Shown: positions 26,422 through 34,356 of the stretch, piece by piece | Layout of the letters: each line of letters starts with the position of its first letter | How positions within the stretch are numbered: position 1 is the stretch's first letter | NCBI GenBank assembly: GCA_900770295.1 | Contig: CAAGJQ010000108.1 | Location: forward strand, 1 to 56,629 | Direction: 5' to 3' | Origin: an uncultured Oscillibacter sp. | GTDB lineage: Bacteria; Bacillota; Clostridia; Oscillospirales; Oscillospiraceae | DNA length: 56,629 nt | Notes under the pieces: model-generated | What the model was told of the DNA's origin: nothing | Databases searched by the model: none | Seen by the model: the letters and a program-made list of their open reading frames with translations, nothing else | Program-made: the position numbers and the translations under genes

Positions 26422-27561
26422 TTATTTCAGCAGCTCCGCGACCGTGCGCTTATAGATCTCCGCGCAGTTTCGGACCTGCCAGGCGTAGCCGTACTCGTTG
26501 TCCGCGTGCATATTGCCGCCGGAGGGGCCGAAGGTGACCGTGGGGATGCCCAGGGACACCGCCAGGATGTTGGAGTCGCAGACGGAGGCATCGTAGGCCA
26601 CAGGGAGGTCCCCGCCGGTGACCTCCCGGAACTTCTCCTGAAGCGTCACTACCAGCGGGTCATCCTCCGCCAGAGCGAAGGACTGCATGTAGGGAGAGGA
26701 CCGGGGCTTCAGCCGGACGTCCACCTTGCCCTCCAGGCCCAGTTTCCGGGCGGCGCCCAGAATCTGGGCGATGCAGGTCTCGTCGTTCTCGCCGGGGACC
26801 ACGTAGCGGTCCACAAAGAGGTAGCAGCTGTCCGGCACCACCAGGGTCCCGGCGTTGCCGCCCTCCATATAGCGCACGCACCAGGTGCCGTGCTTCAGGT
26901 CGGGGTGGGTCAGGGTGGGCAGGGCCTCGATGGCGGCGGCCAGTCTGCCGCCGGAGATCAGGGCGTTCTCTCCCACCGCCGGGTAGTGGCTGGCGTGGGC
27001 CGCCACGCCGTGGACGGTGACCTCAAAGCTGTACCGGCCCCGGAAGCCCACGGCCACGTTGTCGTAGCGGCACTCCGCCATGATGGCGTAGTCCGCGCCG
27101 ATGCCCTCCTCCACCAGCTGATAGGTGCCCTTGCTGAGGCCCTCCTCGTCAGAGACGAAGCAGGCCTCGATGCGGCCGGTGATCTCCTCCTTGTGCCGGG
27201 TATAGTACTCCAGCGTCTCCAGGATGGCCGCCAGGCCGCCCTTCATATCCATGGTGCCCCGGCCGTAGACTTTGCCGTCGATCTCCGTGGGCTCAAAGGG
27301 GTTCGTGTTCCACTTGTCGGACACCGCCACGGTGTCGATGTGGCCGATGAGCATGACGGTCTTGCCGGGCTTTCCGCTGTCCAGAACGGTCCAGACGGAG
27401 GGGCGCTCCCTTGCCTCCCGGTCCTCGGGGAAGTAGCTGTAACGGGGCTCCAGGCCCATGGCCCGCAGCTGCTCCGCCACGTAATCCGCCATGTCAACCT
27501 CATGGCCGTTGACGGAGTTGATGCGGATCATATCATACCAGCGCTGAATGATGGTCTCCAT
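26422..27561 (-). CDS. M20 (ArgE/DapE-type) metallo-deacylase
   Basis: Di-zinc peptidase/deacylase, 379 residues. Ligand and catalytic motifs intact: GHIDTVAV, GRGTMDMKGG, SDEEGLSKG, and a late HADNE histidine. The lid domain (about 175-285) includes VHGVAAHAS. The family includes acetylornithine deacetylase, succinyl-DAP desuccinylase and N-acyl-lysine hydrolases. It follows the lysine-riboswitch-controlled NhaC-family transporter by 12 bases, so its substrate is probably a lysine derivative, dipeptide or N-acyl-lysine; that is inference from shared control. Confidence 0.88.
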   Translation of the reverse strand: METIIQRWYDMIRINSVNGHEVDMADYVAEQLRAMGLEPRYSYFPEDREARERPSVWTVLDSGKPGKTVMLIGHIDTVAVSDKWNTNPFEPTEIDGKVYGRGTMDMKGGLAAILETLEYYTRHKEEITGRIEACFVSDEEGLSKGTYQLVEEGIGADYAIMAECRYDNVAVGFRGRYSFEVTVHGVAAHASHYPAVGENALISGGRLAAAIEALPTLTHPDLKHGTWCVRYMEGGNAGTLVVPDSCYLFVDRYVVPGENDETCIAQILGAARKLGLEGKVDVRLKPRSSPYMQSFALAEDDPLVVTLQEKFREVTGGDLPVAYDASVCDSNILAVSLGIPTVTFGPSGGNMHADNEYGYAWQVRNCAEIYKRTVAELLK

Positions 27562-27573
27562 AGGGTACTCCTT

Positions 27574-28974
27574 TCAGTTCTGTTTCTCCGCAGGCAGCTT
27601 GGCCATGCCGATGCCGGTGACAGCGTAGATCACGGAGAATACGATGGACAGCCACAGCATGGGCGCGTAGGGCAAAAAGGCCAGATTGCTGACGCCCAGG
27701 GTGGTGGCGGTGTAGGAGCCGGTGGTAGACCAGGGCACCAGAGGCGCCAGACCCGTGCCGGTGTCCAGCATGATGCGCATCAGGTTCTTCTTGTCCAGCT
27801 CATACTCCGGGAACAGGTCCTTGACCATGGAGCCCACCACGGGGTAGGACACATAGTAGGCGCCGGTGATGGAGAAGAACACCGCGTGCAGGATCAGCAC
27901 GCCGGTGGCCATGGTGCGGGAGTTCTTGGCGATCTTCTTCACATAGTCCAGCAGCACGTCCACCACGCCGGCGGTGCGCAGGGGCGCTCCGAAGATACCG
28001 GCGGCCATCAGCAGGCCGATGGTGCTGAGCATGCTGGTAAAGCCGCCCCGGTTCAGCATGGAGTTCACCACATCGGAGCCGGAGTCCCCAGCATAGCCGG
28101 AGTACATGACGGTCAGGACCTGCGTCAGGCTGGCGTGCTGGCAGATCATGGCCAGTACGGCGCCGGCGGCGATGCCGGCCACAAAGGTGGGCAGCGTGGG
28201 CTTCTTCATCACGATCAGGACGATGACCACCAGCACCGGCAGCAGCAGGAAGGGATTCAGGCTGAAGGTGGAGGAGACGGTGCTCAGGATGTCCTCGTAG
28301 ACCTCGCCGCCCACGGTGCCATCACCGAAGCGCAGGCCGTAGATCAGGAAAAACACCAGGGAGATCAGGTAGGCCGGGCCGGTGGAGATCAGGGCGTGCT
28401 TGATGCCCTCCATCAGCGGGACCTCAGCCACCGTGGAGGTGATGACCGGGGAGTCGGACAGCGGGGAGATCTTGTCGCCGAAGAAGGCGCCCACGCAGAT
28501 GGCGCCCGCGGCGGCGGGCAGCGGCACACCCAGGCCCTGGGCCACGCCCATGCACGCGACGCCGACGGTGGCCAGCGTGCCCCAGGAGGTGCCGGCCATC
28601 ACGCTCATCAGAGTGCAGAGGATGCAGACGATAGGCAGGAACAGGCTGGGCGTCAGGACCTTCATGCCGTAGTAGATCATGACGGGCACGGTGCCGGAGA
28701 TCATCCAGGTGCCCACCAGAACGCCCACGGCCAGCAGGATCAGAATGGCCACGATCATGGAGGTGATGGTGTCCTTGATGCCCTTTTGCAGGTCGTCATA
28801 GGGGATGCCGAAGCACCAGGCCATCAGGCACATGATGACGCCGTCCACTGCCAGAACGATGCGGTTGTTGAGCTTCATGACCATGAGGCCCACGATGATG
28901 ATGGCAATGCCCACCGCCAGCATCAGCAGTGCCTGCCAGGACTTTACGATTTTTCTCTCTGTTTGTTCACTCAT
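27574..28974 (-). CDS. lysW: NhaC-family transporter, probable lysine transporter (LysW type)
   Basis: Integral membrane protein, 466 residues, about 12 membrane segments, NhaC ion-antiporter superfamily (MAGTSWGTLATVGVA, FFGDKISPLSDSPVITSTVA, LVPWSTTGSYTATTLGV). NhaC-family genes under lysine riboswitches have been proposed as lysine transporters named LysW. A lysine riboswitch lies directly upstream here, so lysine transport is far likelier than Na+/H+ exchange. I chose ATG 28974, 8 bases after CAGGAGAG; the open frame upstream runs into the riboswitch terminator. Co-transcribed with the M20 deacylase. Confidence 0.85.
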   Translation of the reverse strand: MSEQTERKIVKSWQALLMLAVGIAIIIVGLMVMKLNNRIVLAVDGVIMCLMAWCFGIPYDDLQKGIKDTITSMIVAILILLAVGVLVGTWMISGTVPVMIYYGMKVLTPSLFLPIVCILCTLMSVMAGTSWGTLATVGVACMGVAQGLGVPLPAAAGAICVGAFFGDKISPLSDSPVITSTVAEVPLMEGIKHALISTGPAYLISLVFFLIYGLRFGDGTVGGEVYEDILSTVSSTFSLNPFLLLPVLVVIVLIVMKKPTLPTFVAGIAAGAVLAMICQHASLTQVLTVMYSGYAGDSGSDVVNSMLNRGGFTSMLSTIGLLMAAGIFGAPLRTAGVVDVLLDYVKKIAKNSRTMATGVLILHAVFFSITGAYYVSYPVVGSMVKDLFPEYELDKKNLMRIMLDTGTGLAPLVPWSTTGSYTATTLGVSNLAFLPYAPMLWLSIVFSVIYAVTGIGMAKLPAEKQN

Positions 28975-29013
28975 GTTTCTCTCTCCTGTTTTTGTTTGGA
29001 ATGTCTCCAGAGG

Positions 29014-29057
29014 CAAAAGAAAACCATGGATTCCTCCACACACAAGGAATCCATGGT
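29014..29057 (-). terminator. Riboswitch-controlled terminator before lysW
   Basis: Perfect 12-base stem (29046-29057 with 29023-29034) and 11-base loop, followed on the minus strand by TTTTCTTTT. It is the expression platform of the lysine riboswitch. Confidence 0.9.
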
Positions 29058-29084
29058 CAAACCGGCAGCCGAAAACCGCGTGAT

Positions 29085-29249
29085 TTGATAGCGCTCCACA
29101 GGTGTGGCAGTCCGGCGGATGTTCTCCGCCGGCCCAGGCAACCGCTCTTCAGGCAAAGCTACGGCCCTTCGGCGGCCCGCCCTTTCCTCTCCGGCGGGTA
29201 CCTGCCCGATGCCGGAGGCTACTCATGCGAAGCCGCGCCTCTATCAACA
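29085..29249 (-). promoter_or_regulatory. Lysine riboswitch (L-box) aptamer
   Basis: Read on the minus strand, P1 pairs TTGATAG (29247-29241) with CTATCAA (29091-29085). Between lie the L-box elements in order: GAGGCGCG with ATGAGTA, the GGAGAGGAAAGGGC region, GCCGCCGAAGG, GGTTGCCTGGG, and ACTGCCACACCTGTGGAGCGC. These match the conserved lysine aptamer core (compare E. coli lysC: AGAGGCGCG, GCCGAGG, GGGUUGUCAC, GUGGAGC). With the terminator just downstream, lysine binding should stop transcription of lysW and the M20 gene. Confidence 0.93.
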
Positions 29250-29262
29250 TTCCGTTTTCTGC

Positions 29263-29292
29263 ATCCTAGCACGTCTGTGCGTGCCCTGTCAA
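29263..29292 (-). promoter_or_regulatory. Promoter of the lysine riboswitch operon
   Basis: Minus strand TTGACA (29287-29292), 18-base spacer, TAGGAT (29263-29268), placing transcription start a few bases before aptamer stem P1. The remaining sequence to 29415 shows no gene. Confidence 0.8.
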
Positions 29293-29415
29293 GTCGATTT
29301 GAAAAACTTTCCAGTCCCGCCGCCGGATCACCGGCCCGCGCCCCGTGTCCTCCCAAGGTCCCGTCTCCGGTTTTTGGGAGCGCCGGCCGTCTGGAAGGGG
29401 CATTCCGTGGACGGG

Positions 29416-30351
29416 TCACTCCTCCGGAAGGACCCGGAACGCCACGTCGTGGCCCGCGATCAGCTGTGCCTTGTGGGCGAAGAACACCTTTCCGGCGTGG
29501 GCGGTGCGCAGCCGCTCCCGCACCTGGCCGGTGCAGGGGTCCAGGATATCCGCCAGGACCTCGCCCGCCGCCACCGTATCCCCCGGCTCCCGCCGGTGGA
29601 ACAGCAGGCCGCCGGTGGCGGAGAGGATGTTGTGCAGGCCGTCCTCCCGAAAGATGAGCGAAGCCGCTTCCTGCTCCGGGACTGTCTGAGTGCTCAGTCC
29701 CTTCTTTCCCAGAAAGCGCAGCACCGCCTCCACCGCCTGACAGGCCGACGGATGGTCCACGCAGTCGGTCTCCCGGGTGTACAGGGAAAAGGCCTGGGTA
29801 TCCCAGATCTGCCAGTTGTAATTCAGTGTGGTGGTGTCGTAGGGCTGGGGTTTGCGCAGCAGGATATAGGGCAGGCCGAAATCCAAAGCCGCCTCCGGGC
29901 GCTGATAGCCCGTCTCCATGATCCGCGCGTGGGGCAGGCAGTTTCCCGGCAGATAGAAGCTGGTGAAATGCACGCCGTATTCGTAGCCCTGGATGGCGCC
30001 GAAAATCCGGGCGGCGATACGCTGGGTGGTCTCTCCCCCGTCATAGCCGGGGAACATCCGGTTGATGTCCGTGTTGTCCGCCGCCCAGAAGCGCCGGCCC
30101 ACATTCATGGAAAACTGGTTGGCGCAGGGGATCACCAGAACGCCGCAGTCCGGCGCCAGCTTCCCCTCCTCTTCCAGCGTCTCCAGCGCCCGGATCAGCT
30201 GGGAGCAGATGTACATCTGCTGGACCTCGTTGCCCCGCAGGGCGCCCACCACGGCCAGGCTCTTCCTCTCCGGGTTTCCGAAGCGCCAGCCCTTCACCGC
30301 CAGAGGCTGGCGGTAGGGGGTATCCAGGGTGAACAGAACTTCCTCTCTCAT
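29416..30351 (-). CDS. M14 aspartoacylase/succinylglutamate-desuccinylase-like protein, altered zinc site
   Basis: 311 residues, AstE/AspA branch of the M14 carboxypeptidase fold, with the family's DINRMFPG motif near residue 96. The first zinc motif, normally H-x-x-E, reads ALRGNE: Arg39 replaces histidine while Glu42 remains; the later histidine is probably His128. It may be catalytically inactive or use a changed metal site, acting as partner of the intact paralogue. The C-terminal part (about 225-311) is the small beta-barrel domain typical of this branch (PGDTVAAGEVLADILDP). ATG overlaps the stop of the upstream M14 gene (ATGA), so the two are translated as a pair. Confidence 0.85.
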   Translation of the reverse strand: MREEVLFTLDTPYRQPLAVKGWRFGNPERKSLAVVGALRGNEVQQMYICSQLIRALETLEEEGKLAPDCGVLVIPCANQFSMNVGRRFWAADNTDINRMFPGYDGGETTQRIAARIFGAIQGYEYGVHFTSFYLPGNCLPHARIMETGYQRPEAALDFGLPYILLRKPQPYDTTTLNYNWQIWDTQAFSLYTRETDCVDHPSACQAVEAVLRFLGKKGLSTQTVPEQEAASLIFREDGLHNILSATGGLLFHRREPGDTVAAGEVLADILDPCTGQVRERLRTAHAGKVFFAHKAQLIAGHDVAFRVLPEE

Positions 30352-31268
30352 AAGCTGCCTCCCAAAATCCGGGCGATGAGGGAGCCCTCATACACCACCG
30401 GGTACTCCCGCAGGGTGAACAGCAGACCGGCGGCGGGGCTTTTCAGGGTCTCCCGGACCTCTCCGGTCAGCGGGTCCGCGATGACGCCCAGCTCCTGTCC
30501 CTCCTCCACGTGAGCGGTGTGGCTGGAGGACGGGAAGAAGATGCCCGGGCAGGGCGCGTTGACGAAGGACACATAGCCGTCGCTGCTGACGATGGGCGGC
30601 GCCACGGGCATCACCGGGGCGCTCCACATGCCCAGATGGGCCATCAGGGACAAGATGCCGGTGATGAGCCGGTCGCCGTAGGTCCGGGTCACCCGCATAC
30701 CGATGCCCATCTCCACCACCAGGGTGGGGGTGTCCAGGGCGTTGAGGCTGTGGGCCAGGGTGGACTCCAGCACGGTGGCCGCCGCGTGGATCCAGATGAG
30801 GTCCATGTTCAGGTATTTGGCCAGGGGCACCAGCCGCCGGGCGGTGTTCTCGTTGATGCGCACCTGGGGAATCTCCCGCAGGAAGATGTTGCTGGCGTGG
30901 ATGTCGATGCAGGCGTCTGCCCCCGCCATGTCCTGAATCAATCTGGCGGCCACGTATTCCGACATGGAGCCGTTCTCGCTGCCTGGAAACGTCCGGTTCA
31001 TGTCCAGGTCGCAAAGGGGCATGCCCCGGGTCATGGTGCTGATGCCCAGCGGGTTCAGCGCCGGGTAGATGTCCACCGTGCCGTGAAGGTGCTCCGGGTG
31101 TTCTTTCAGCAGCCGCGCCAGCCGCCAGGCCACATACTGGCCCTCCAGCTCATCGCCGTGGGTGCCCGTCACCACGCAGAGCCTCTTTTCTCCGCTCCCG
31201 ATGCGGTTTTTGGGGATCGTCAGGTCCTCGCCCACGGCGAGAGGCACCTGTACGACTTGTTCGATCAT
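30348..31268 (-). CDS. M14 aspartoacylase/succinylglutamate-desuccinylase-like protein, intact zinc site
   Basis: 306 residues. Zinc ligands are visible: GTHGDE (His37, Glu40) and DIHASN (His124), plus the family motif LDMNRTFPG. Characterised relatives cut an acyl or amide bond beside a carboxylate (N-acetylaspartate, N-succinylglutamate). A C-terminal barrel-like region follows (GQELGVIADPLTGEV). I chose ATG 31268, behind GGGAAGGG; the open frame upstream overlaps the transglutaminase gene. Its place after the ATP-grasp/alpha-E/transglutaminase set suggests trimming or breakdown of the amide made by that set (inference). Confidence 0.88.
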   Translation of the reverse strand: MIEQVVQVPLAVGEDLTIPKNRIGSGEKRLCVVTGTHGDELEGQYVAWRLARLLKEHPEHLHGTVDIYPALNPLGISTMTRGMPLCDLDMNRTFPGSENGSMSEYVAARLIQDMAGADACIDIHASNIFLREIPQVRINENTARRLVPLAKYLNMDLIWIHAAATVLESTLAHSLNALDTPTLVVEMGIGMRVTRTYGDRLITGILSLMAHLGMWSAPVMPVAPPIVSSDGYVSFVNAPCPGIFFPSSSHTAHVEEGQELGVIADPLTGEVRETLKSPAAGLLFTLREYPVVYEGSLIARILGGSL

Positions 31269-31344
31269 AAGTAAAACGCCCTTCCCGCCGCACACGGCTG
31301 GAAAGGCGTCGCCGCCCGCGCCGTTGCGGACAATCAAATGGTTG

Positions 31345-32118
31345 TCACTGCTCACTGACCCGCATGAATACCGTCTGTCTCTGGTCGGTCAGCCCCAGAA
31401 ACACGCCCCGCTCGATGGGGCAGTCCCCGAAATCCCGGCCCACGCCGAAGCGGATGTAGCCCTCGTCGGTCCACCGGCCCCGGGTGGGGTCGATGCCCGT
31501 CCAGCGGCCGTCCAGCCAGACCTCGCACCAGGCGTGGCTGGCGCCCTCGCCCTCCGGCAGGCCGTTGGCGTACCGGGCGGCCAGGCCCGCCTGTCGGGCC
31601 AGCGCCAGATAGACATGGGCAAAGTCCTGGCACACGCCCCGGCCGGAGGCATAAGCCTGAGCCGCCGTGGTGGCCACCCCCGTCTCACCGGGGGCGTAGG
31701 TCATCCGGGCCCGCACAGCCTGGGCCAGCGCCCAGGCCCGGTCCGCCGGGTCCTCCGGCAGCCGGAGCCCCCGGAGATGGTCCTCCATCTCCGGACTGAC
31801 GGCTGTATAGGCCGAGGGAAACCGGAACACCGGATGGCAGGGCTCCTCCCTCCGGCAGTTCAGGTCCAGCCGGGCGGTGCCCCGCACCGTGTAGCGGAAG
31901 TGGTCGTGGGGGGCCTCCACCCGGCCGATCTGCAGGAGATTGCCGAAGCCGTCCCGCTGGCGGGCATAGGGGACCTGGGGGTCCAGGTCCAGCGTCACGT
32001 CCAGGATCTCCTGGCCGGGAAAGGACGGGGGCATACACCGCAGGGCGAAGGCATGTCCCGTCACCGGCGCTCCGAATTCCAGCAGGATGTCATAATAAAA
32101 GTGCAGGTCCCGTCTCAT
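31345..32118 (-). CDS. Transglutaminase-like cysteine protease/amidase
   Basis: 257 residues: an N-terminal bacterial transglutaminase-like beta region (1-100), then the papain-like core. The triad is visible: Cys163 in GRGVCQDFAH, His195 in GASHAWCEVW, Asp210 in GIDPT. Proteins of this type (COG1305) accompany circularly permuted ATP-grasp and alpha-E proteins and may cut or exchange amide bonds in the product. Its ATG overlaps the alpha-E stop by 4 bases. Confidence 0.92.
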   Translation of the reverse strand: MRRDLHFYYDILLEFGAPVTGHAFALRCMPPSFPGQEILDVTLDLDPQVPYARQRDGFGNLLQIGRVEAPHDHFRYTVRGTARLDLNCRREEPCHPVFRFPSAYTAVSPEMEDHLRGLRLPEDPADRAWALAQAVRARMTYAPGETGVATTAAQAYASGRGVCQDFAHVYLALARQAGLAARYANGLPEGEGASHAWCEVWLDGRWTGIDPTRGRWTDEGYIRFGVGRDFGDCPIERGVFLGLTDQRQTVFMRVSEQ

Positions 32119-32786
32119 ACGCGGAACAATCCCTCCACACTGTTTAACAGCGAGACGCGGTCAATGTCCTCGCCGCCCACCGCCCTGCGGGTGATGACGT
32201 CCAGGGCGTCCTTCTCCGGCGTCAGGTCCGTCTTGTACAGGCGGTTCATCAGCTTTTGCAGCTCCCGGTCCAGCCGCTCCAGCTGCCAGTCCAGGCGGAG
32301 CATCAGACTGATGCGCTCCACCATACCGCCGGTCTTGGTGATGTTCCGGGCGGCCTCCACCTCCACGGAGTCATCAAAGCTGCCCCGGAAGGCCATGATG
32401 TCATCCAGCACCCATTGCAGCTCCACGCCGGGGGCCTCGCTGTGGGCGGCCAGGTCCATGGCCGTGTGGGCCATCTGCAGATAGGCCAAAGTGGGAGACG
32501 TGATGGTCTCCCGCAGGACCATGCCGTTGCCCAGCATGGCCTCCACGCTGGACCGCACGGAATAGGGGGACAGGCTGTCGAAGAGATACCGGCGGCAGAA
32601 GTCGTCCCCGCTGTCATAGGCGCAGGGGATTCCCATCTTCTGACAGAAGGTCCCGTAATCCACCGTTCCGCCGTCGATTAGACGGTCGTATTGCTTCATC
32701 ATGTACTGGGTGGTGGTATAGACCCGCTCGGCGTACCGCCCCAGCCAGAACAGGCGGTTCTGTTTGCTCAGCGTGACAGTATCCAT
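32115..32786 (-). CDS. Alpha-E domain protein
   Basis: 223 residues, all-helical, with the family start TLSKQNRLFWLGRYAERV and repeated helices (LMLRLDWQLERLDRELQKLMNRLY near the end). The domain has no known enzyme activity and is nearly always encoded with a circularly permuted ATP-grasp protein. ATG 32786 lies inside the ATP-grasp gene (19-base overlap), indicating coupled translation. Confidence 0.9.
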   Translation of the reverse strand: MDTVTLSKQNRLFWLGRYAERVYTTTQYMMKQYDRLIDGGTVDYGTFCQKMGIPCAYDSGDDFCRRYLFDSLSPYSVRSSVEAMLGNGMVLRETITSPTLAYLQMAHTAMDLAAHSEAPGVELQWVLDDIMAFRGSFDDSVEVEAARNITKTGGMVERISLMLRLDWQLERLDRELQKLMNRLYKTDLTPEKDALDVITRRAVGGEDIDRVSLLNSVEGLFRV

Positions 32787-34081
32787 GTGTCCTTGAAGCC
32801 TCCTCCCTGAGAAGAATTGACGATAAAGCTGTCCGGGTTCCGGGAGAACCGGGTCAGGCCGCTGGGCCACACCACGGTGTCCTCCGCGCCGGAGAGCACG
32901 AAGGCCCGCAGGTCCGCCTTCCGGTCCACCTGCTCCTCTCCCTCCATAATGGGCAGGTCCTGGAAGTCGATGACCTCCTGGGCGATGAACCGGCGGGGCT
33001 GGGCCAGGATGGTGTCCTTCAGGTCGGAGAGCTGTTCGCGTGTCAGCTTGCTGCCGAAGACCACGCCGTAGCCCCCGGCCTCCGCCACGTCCTTGATGAC
33101 CAGGGTGTCCATGTGGTCCAGGACGTACTTCCGGTCCTCCTCGTAGAAGGGCAGATAGGTGGGCGCGTTGCAGAGGATGGGCTCCTCCTTTAAATAATAT
33201 CGGATCATCTTGGGCACGAAGTAGTAGATGCCCTTGTCGTCGGCCACGCCGTTGCCGAAGGCGTTCAGCACCGCCACATTGCCCGCCCGGTAGGCGGCCA
33301 TCAGGTTGGGGATGCCGATGAGGGAGCCGGCCTCAAAGGTCAGAGGGTCCATGTACTCGTCGGAGACCCGGCGGTAGACGGCGCCTACCCGCTGGTCCCC
33401 CTGGGTGGAGCGGTAGTACAGAGCGCTGTCCCGCACATACAGGTCACCGGCCTCCGCCAGCACAGCCCCGGCCTGCTCCGCCAGATAGGAGTGCTCAAAA
33501 TAGGCGGCGTTGTAGCGCCCCGGCGTGAACACCACGTTGATGCCGCCGGTATTGACGCTGTCCATGGTGCGGCGCAGGAGCTGTCCATAATTCCGGTTGT
33601 CCAGAACGCCGTTGTGGCGGAAGGTGTCGGGGCTGCACCGGCGGCACAGCTTCCGGGCGATCAGCGGATAGGACGCGCCGGAGGGGATGCGGAGGTTGTC
33701 CTCCAGAATGTACCACACGCCGTCCTTTCCCTTCACCAGGTCGATGCCGGAGATGTGGCTGTACACGCCCTTTACGGGGACGATACCCTCGCACTGGGGC
33801 AGGTAGCCGGGAGAGCGGTAGACGAAGTCCTCCGGCACCACGCCGTCTGCGATGATGCGCTTTTCCCCGTAGACGTCCTTCAAAAACAGATTCAGGGCGT
33901 TGACCCGCTGGATCAGGCCCTTTTCCAGGCTGTCCCACTCCCGGGCGGTGATGACCCGGGGAATGGCGTCAAAGGGAAACAGGCGCTCATGGAACTCGCC
34001 GTTTTTATAGATGCCGAATTTCACTCCATACCGGGCCAGCTGCTGGTTGATCTGCTGGGCATGACGGATCAGATCGTTCAT
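32768..34081 (-). CDS. Circularly permuted ATP-grasp ligase (COG2308 type)
   Basis: 437 residues. Family features: WDSLEKGLIQRVNALNLFLKDVYG near the N-terminus, GIDLVKGKDGVWYILEDNLRIPSG (nucleotide/metal region), GRYNAAYFEHSYLA, LVIKDVAEAGGYGVVFG, and the C-terminal DLRAFVLSG and WPSGLTRF. ATP-grasp folds join a carboxylate and an amine through an acyl phosphate, so this is the presumed synthetic enzyme; its substrates are unknown. First gene of a five-gene operon. I took ATG 34081, where family similarity starts; upstream codons run through the leader hairpin. Confidence 0.92.
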   Translation of the reverse strand: MNDLIRHAQQINQQLARYGVKFGIYKNGEFHERLFPFDAIPRVITAREWDSLEKGLIQRVNALNLFLKDVYGEKRIIADGVVPEDFVYRSPGYLPQCEGIVPVKGVYSHISGIDLVKGKDGVWYILEDNLRIPSGASYPLIARKLCRRCSPDTFRHNGVLDNRNYGQLLRRTMDSVNTGGINVVFTPGRYNAAYFEHSYLAEQAGAVLAEAGDLYVRDSALYYRSTQGDQRVGAVYRRVSDEYMDPLTFEAGSLIGIPNLMAAYRAGNVAVLNAFGNGVADDKGIYYFVPKMIRYYLKEEPILCNAPTYLPFYEEDRKYVLDHMDTLVIKDVAEAGGYGVVFGSKLTREQLSDLKDTILAQPRRFIAQEVIDFQDLPIMEGEEQVDRKADLRAFVLSGAEDTVVWPSGLTRFSRNPDSFIVNSSQGGGFKDTWILSR

Positions 34082-34101
34082 CAAATCACCATCCTCACGG
34101 A

Positions 34102-34148
34102 AAAAGCAGGGCAATGGCGCCGCATCCGGACGCCGTTGCCCTGCTTTT
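34102..34148 (-). terminator. Leader hairpin with T-tract in front of the ATP-grasp operon
   Basis: AAAAGCAGGGCAA (34102-34114) pairs with TTGCCCTGCTTTT (34136-34148), with a further GGCG/CGCC. On the minus strand it ends in T5, 20 bases before the ATG and just after the expected transcription start. It looks like an intrinsic terminator placed as an attenuator; the stem also ends in T4 on the plus strand. Confidence 0.7.
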
Positions 34149-34159
34149 GAATATTCACT

Positions 34160-34208
34160 ATTATATCCGTGCCCCGCTTTTCCGTCAAGGGAAAACATTT
34201 GTTTTCCC
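34160..34208 (-). promoter_or_regulatory. ATP-grasp operon promoter with perfect dyad at -35
   Basis: Minus strand TTGACG (34183-34188), 17-base spacer, consensus TATAAT (34160-34165). The perfect palindrome GGGAAAAC-ATTT-GTTTTCCC (34189-34208) abuts the -35 box, a likely operator for an unidentified regulator. Confidence 0.8.
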
Positions 34209-34301
34209 ACACTCCCATGGGAACCGCCAAAGGTCGATTGTAAATTGCCCCCGCTTTTGTGCTTTCCATCCATGCATTTGCGTTTTTCCGCCGGATTCCC
34301 C

Positions 34302-34329
34302 TTGCATTTTCTCAAAAACATGGTATGGT
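34302..34329 (+). promoter_or_regulatory. Promoter of the ThrE-type exporter gene
   Basis: TTGCAT (34302-34307), 16-base spacer, TATGGT (34324-34329), 10 bases before the AAGGAGG ribosome site. Confidence 0.65.
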
Positions 34330-34356
34330 GGGAGTGCCGCAAGGAGGGGGCGTTTC

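Noticed and set aside
26191..29088. A ~960-codon plus-strand frame opposite arcA's 5' end, M20 and lysW
   Set aside because: Same antisense artefact; it crosses the real terminator at 26376-26409 and the riboswitch terminator.
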